Part shown: in pieces, positions 61,405-64,000 of the stretch
Numbering within the stretch: the first letter of the stretch is position 1
How the letters are laid out: each line of letters opens with the position of its first letter
Source of the DNA: Parapedobacter sp042666505
GTDB taxonomy: Bacteria > Bacteroidota > Bacteroidia > Sphingobacteriales > Sphingobacteriaceae
NCBI RefSeq assembly: GCF_042666505.1
Contig: NZ_JBHTDN010000001.1
Coordinates: 806,001 to 870,000, forward strand
Direction: 5' to 3'
DNA: 64,000 nt
Translations under genes and position numbers: made by a program
Notes under the pieces: generated by a model
Databases searched by the model: none
The model's input: only the letters and a program-made list of their open reading frames with translations
Told to the model about the DNA's origin: nothing

Positions 61405-61998
61405 ATGCAAGATTTCAGTTACTATACCGACCCAGAGCTTCTGCAACTACTGAAAGACGGAGATACCCGGGCGATGACAGAAATCTATGATCGGTATTGG
61501 TTACTTCTATACCGTCATGCATTGCGGATGCTCCGTTCCGAAGAGGAAGCGGAGGACGTACTTCAAGATACCTTTTCTTCGTTGTGGGGAAGGTTAGGTG
61601 ACCTGAACCTGGCGGGTAGCCTATCCGCTTTCCTTTACGGCATACTACGGAACAAAGTACTTAACCGCATGGCGTATCACAAAGTGCGTGAAAACCATTT
61701 CCGTTCCTTGGGTGCGTTTGAAGAATCAGGAGAGGTAATGCCTGATCAATTATTGAGAGACAAGGAGCTAGCCCGCATTATCGAGGAAGAAATCGGTCGG
61801 TTGCCAAGCAAGATGCGTGCCATCTTCGAACTCCGCCATCGCGAAGAACTATCGTACAAGGAAATTGCCGAGCAATTGAAAGTAACAGAGCACACGGTAA
61901 GAAAGCAACTCAGCAACGCGCTTCACATCCTACGCGAACGCCTTAGGCGCTTAGGCCTGTCCTTTTCTGCGCTTCAATGTTACGTTAAAGTAACCTAG
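61405..61998 (+). CDS. ECF RNA polymerase sigma factor
   Basis: 197 residues from ATG 61405 (MQDFSYYTD); the frame is open upstream into the HxlR gene but this start is standard. Region 2 (YDRYWLLLYRHALRMLRSEE, EDVLQDTFSSLWGRL) and region 4 (PSKMRAIFELRHREELSYKE, LKVTEHTVRKQLSNALHILR) are complete. Followed by fecR and susC, it is the sigma factor of a cell-surface signalling cassette. Confidence 0.94.
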   Translation: MQDFSYYTDPELLQLLKDGDTRAMTEIYDRYWLLLYRHALRMLRSEEEAEDVLQDTFSSLWGRLGDLNLAGSLSAFLYGILRNKVLNRMAYHKVRENHFRSLGAFEESGEVMPDQLLRDKELARIIEEEIGRLPSKMRAIFELRHREELSYKEIAEQLKVTEHTVRKQLSNALHILRERLRRLGLSFSALQCYVKVT

Positions 61999-62077
61999 GA
62001 AAGGCGCGTTCAAGGCCATTTCTCAACAAAGCAAAAAAAATCTTACACATTTCTTTCTTTCAACTTACTTATAGTAA

Positions 62078-63205
62078 ATGATGGAAGAAAAAGACTCCAG
62101 TTTAGGAAGAGGTATACGGCTGTTAGATAAATACCGACAAGGTACAGCCACACCCCAAGAACGTGCGGTGGTTGAATCGTGGTATACAAAGTATGCTAGT
62201 GAGTTACCTAAAAAGACAGGTAAAGACGAAGCGGCAGTGCAAAAGCGGGTATGGGCAAAACTAAATAGACGGCCGAAAGTGTACTACCTGCGTAAATGGA
62301 TTCCGTATACCGCTGCAGCTGTTTTGGTTGTGATCACTGCGTATTTCTCTATGGGCGATAGGCAGCAAATGTCGGATGCAACCGTTACCACCGAAGAGAT
62401 CCAGCCCGGGGGCAATCGAGCCACCTTGACGTTTGCCGACGGGCGCAGCGTAAAACTTGACGAAGGTATGGACGGTATCGTAATGGGAGAAGATGTTACC
62501 TATCTCGACGGTCGGCAGGTCGTGTCGAAAGGGGATGCCACCTCTTCGGACGGCGCCAAAGCAGCAATGACAATCTCTACCCCTCGGGGTGGGCAATATC
62601 GGGTAGTCCTTGACGACGGAACGGAAGTGTGGCTCAATGCCGAATCGACGTTGCACTATCCGGCTAAATTCAACGGCAAGTATCGTCTGGTTGAGATTGA
62701 GGGAGAAGCGTATTTTGCGATAGCCAAAGATCCGCAGAAGCCATTTAAGCTCCGCGCCAAGGGTCAATTGATCGAGGTGCTTGGCACCGAGTTTAACGTT
62801 TCGGCTTATGCAAACGATGCAGCCACTCAAACTACGTTAGTACGGGGGAAAATACGCGTACAACCTGATCGTTATGACGCGGTAATCCTTCATCCCGGAC
62901 AACAATCAATTGTCGACTCAACCTCGGTTAACATTGAAAAGGTAAACGTCGGACAATATGCGGCCTGGAAAGAAGGATATTTCTATTTTAATGGGGATTC
63001 TCCAGAAGATGCATTTGCGCAACTAAGTCGTTGGTACGATATAGAAGTGGTTTATAGCGGTAGAGTTCCTAAGCTTGCATTTTATGGCGAGATTGAACGG
63101 AACAAGACTTTGGGCTCGTTATTGAAAATTCTACATAAAGCGGGGCTTGATTTCCAAGTTGTCCATAAAGGAAACAGAAATCAACTTATTATTGGCCGTC
63201 ATTAA
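62078..63205 (+). CDS. FecR-family anti-sigma factor
   Basis: 375 residues. N-terminal cytosolic sigma-binding part (RLLDKYRQGTATPQERAVVE), membrane helix (WIPYTAAAVLVVITAYFSMG, about 69-88), FecR domain (ISTPRGGQYRVVLDDGTEVW, LNAESTLHYPAKFNGKYRLV, GEAYFAI; about 165-210), and C-terminal DUF4974 (GYFYFNGDSPEDAFAQLSRW). It relays substrate signals from the SusC receptor to the ECF sigma factor. Confidence 0.95.
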   Translation: MMEEKDSSLGRGIRLLDKYRQGTATPQERAVVESWYTKYASELPKKTGKDEAAVQKRVWAKLNRRPKVYYLRKWIPYTAAAVLVVITAYFSMGDRQQMSDATVTTEEIQPGGNRATLTFADGRSVKLDEGMDGIVMGEDVTYLDGRQVVSKGDATSSDGAKAAMTISTPRGGQYRVVLDDGTEVWLNAESTLHYPAKFNGKYRLVEIEGEAYFAIAKDPQKPFKLRAKGQLIEVLGTEFNVSAYANDAATQTTLVRGKIRVQPDRYDAVILHPGQQSIVDSTSVNIEKVNVGQYAAWKEGYFYFNGDSPEDAFAQLSRWYDIEVVYSGRVPKLAFYGEIERNKTLGSLLKILHKAGLDFQVVHKGNRNQLIIGRH

Positions 63206-63269
63206 TTTTGAAAATTTTCAGCTTTTTAAGCGATTAGATGCAATACTAACCAATTAAACTCAAGACAAG

Positions 63270-63430
63270 ATGATGAAAACAGCACCCGAATAACCTGAAA
63301 AATCTCTTTTATTCATGCGAAGAAACCGGATGGTGCGACCACACCATCCGGGAAGTGTTTGGATAGCAAACACCGAGTATCGCTACAAGGATTTAACCAA
63401 TTTATTTAACCATCCAAACAGGACAAATAT
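63270..63430 (+). other. degenerate coding-like leader of susC
   Basis: Three frames in succession look coding: ATG ATG at 63270 (MMKTAPE, stop), 63289-63330 (NNLKNLFYSCEETG) and 63335-63406 (ATTPSGKCLDSKHRVSLQG, FNQFI), then TAA at 63407, eight codons before the ATG at 63431 in the same frame. Dropping one C at 63285-63287 and one G near 63328-63329 fuses them into one frame. It resembles an N-terminal extension that has been lost. The hairpin at 63326-63351 (10-pair stem) lies inside it. Confidence 0.5.
63326..63351 (+). promoter_or_regulatory. hairpin in the susC leader
   Basis: CCGGATGGTG (63326-63335) and CACCATCCGG (63342-63351) form a perfect 10-pair stem with a 6-base loop. No T run follows, so it is not a terminator. 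It may be a post-transcriptional control element of susC or only incidental to the degenerate coding. Confidence 0.45.
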
Positions 63431-64000
63431 ATGACTTTTTCACCATGCGTGGAGGGGAGGCGTTATCCCATATTATACCGATTCATTCTCATTATGAAAT
63501 TGACGGTTTTTCTCAGTACAGTGTTTGTATTGCAGGTTGTTGCCGAATCCAAGGCTCAAAAAATTAACTTAAGTGTACGCAATGTCGCGCTGCAAGAGGT
63601 GATGCATACGCTGAAGCGACAGCAAGGTTTTTCATTTTTCTTTTTAGGAGAACACATTGCTGAGACACGCGTCAACATTGATATTCGGAATGCGACTTTA
63701 GACGACGCGATGGAGGCCATTTTGGCCCCAAAAAACCTTGAATGGTATATTGAAGACAAGACAATTATTATTACGCGATCCAGTCGCAATTCGGGGCCTA
63801 ATCAACCTTCAGGCCCGATTCCCGAAGAAATCCAACGACGTACCATTACCGGTCGGATTACCGATGAGCAGGCCAATCCGTTGGAAGGGGTAACGGTCCG
63901 GGTGAAGGGAACAAACGTTGCCTCAACTACTGACGTCGACGGCGCTTATGAAATCGACGTCCCTGAATACGGAACGGCATTAACCTATAGTGCCATCGGA
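63431..64000 (+). CDS. SusC/RagA-type TonB-dependent receptor, 3' truncated by the window
   Basis: 190 residues visible, running off the edge. A signal peptide starts at the internal ATG 63494 (MKLTVFLSTVFVLQVVAES); the ATG at 63431 adds 21 residues. Next is the STN (secretin/TonB short N) domain (about residues 45-110, LSVRNVALQEVMHTLKRQQG), then the carboxypeptidase-like domain TITGRITDEQANPLEGVTVR. These with fecR and the ECF gene upstream identify a glycan- or peptide-import receptor controlled by cell-surface signalling. Which of the two starts is used is undecided. Confidence 0.88.
   Translation, partial: MTFSPCVEGRRYPILYRFILIMKLTVFLSTVFVLQVVAESKAQKINLSVRNVALQEVMHTLKRQQGFSFFFLGEHIAETRVNIDIRNATLDDAMEAILAPKNLEWYIEDKTIIITRSSRNSGPNQPSGPIPEEIQRRTITGRITDEQANPLEGVTVRVKGTNVASTTDVDGAYEIDVPEYGTALTYSAIG

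Noticed and set aside
62261..62830. 189-codon minus-strand frame within fecR
   Set aside because: Antisense to the FecR domain, which is clearly coding in the plus strand.
1..64000. tRNA, rRNA, CRISPR, prophage or IS elements
   Set aside because: No cloverleaf consensus (GTTCRANNC in the T-arm), spaced repeat array, integrase, or transposase was seen in reading both strands; this is by eye and could miss a degenerate element.

Overview
The window is a contiguous chromosomal segment of a Bacteroidota bacterium, most likely family Sphingobacteriaceae. Several signs support this: upstream elements of the TTTG-N19-TAnnTTTG type, gene starts without a clear Shine-Dalgarno sequence, an ECF sigma / FecR / SusC trio at the right edge, a TonB-linked beta-barrel gene, DUF4783 beside nadC, and a LuxC-type acyl-CoA reductase beside a ferredoxin. 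No rRNA, tRNA, CRISPR, prophage or insertion sequence was recognised. The family-level assignment is an inference from gene content.

Positions 1-39,500 are mostly core genes in short operons, and all reading frames there appear intact. They include a truncated DUF2400 gene at the edge, a D-2-hydroxyacid dehydrogenase, pyrF, a CNNM/CorC-type CBS protein, lon, gpmI, nadC-plsY-M48 protease, pdxH-nuoC-nuoD, an outer-membrane barrel protein, grpE-dnaJ, a small protein with ftsE, acyl-CoA reductase/ferredoxin, uspA-like, YceH, a histone-deacetylase-like amidohydrolase, a YejK-type nucleoid protein, cmoA with an ICMT-like methyltransferase, a Tat-exported oxidoreductase, a Nei-like glycosylase, sbcDC, metA, an SDR/AraC pair and a TonB protein. 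Behind nuoD lies a near-perfect promoter that leads only to a terminator about 70 bases later. No downstream gene is on that strand, so this is a good candidate small RNA.

Positions 39,500-54,500 are accessory and visibly decaying. A TonB-linked barrel gene has lost a central segment and its frame. Two DinB-type genes, a ZU5-like lipoprotein gene, a LytS-type histidine kinase and an AhpD-like gene each carry a frameshift, truncation or nonsense codon. Intact genes lie among them: a tightly overlapping five-gene operon (CGNR regulator, esterase, YjbR, alpha/beta hydrolase, truC), a DUF1624 acyltransferase-like membrane protein, a NYN-OST-HTH protein with a 38-residue basic peptide and a cold-shock protein, an AAC(3)-I-like acetyltransferase, a DoxX-like protein, TfoX-like, Crp-like and OsmC-like proteins.

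Positions 54,500-64,000 hold cell-surface signalling and exported proteins. These are an ECF sigma factor with an unusual anti-sigma/beta-barrel fusion and a lipoprotein, a DUF4397 lipoprotein, an exported protein with three RidA-like domains, a SnoaL/SDR pair divergent from an HxlR regulator, and the ECF-FecR-SusC cassette that runs off the right edge. The leader of that susC gene carries what looks like a degenerate coding extension.

I did not find a convincing new defence or biosynthetic system. The most promising leads are the orphan promoter/terminator RNA, the exported triple-RidA protein without the catalytic arginine, the CmoA/ICMT pairing and the degenerate susC leader. All readings are by eye; no searches were run.
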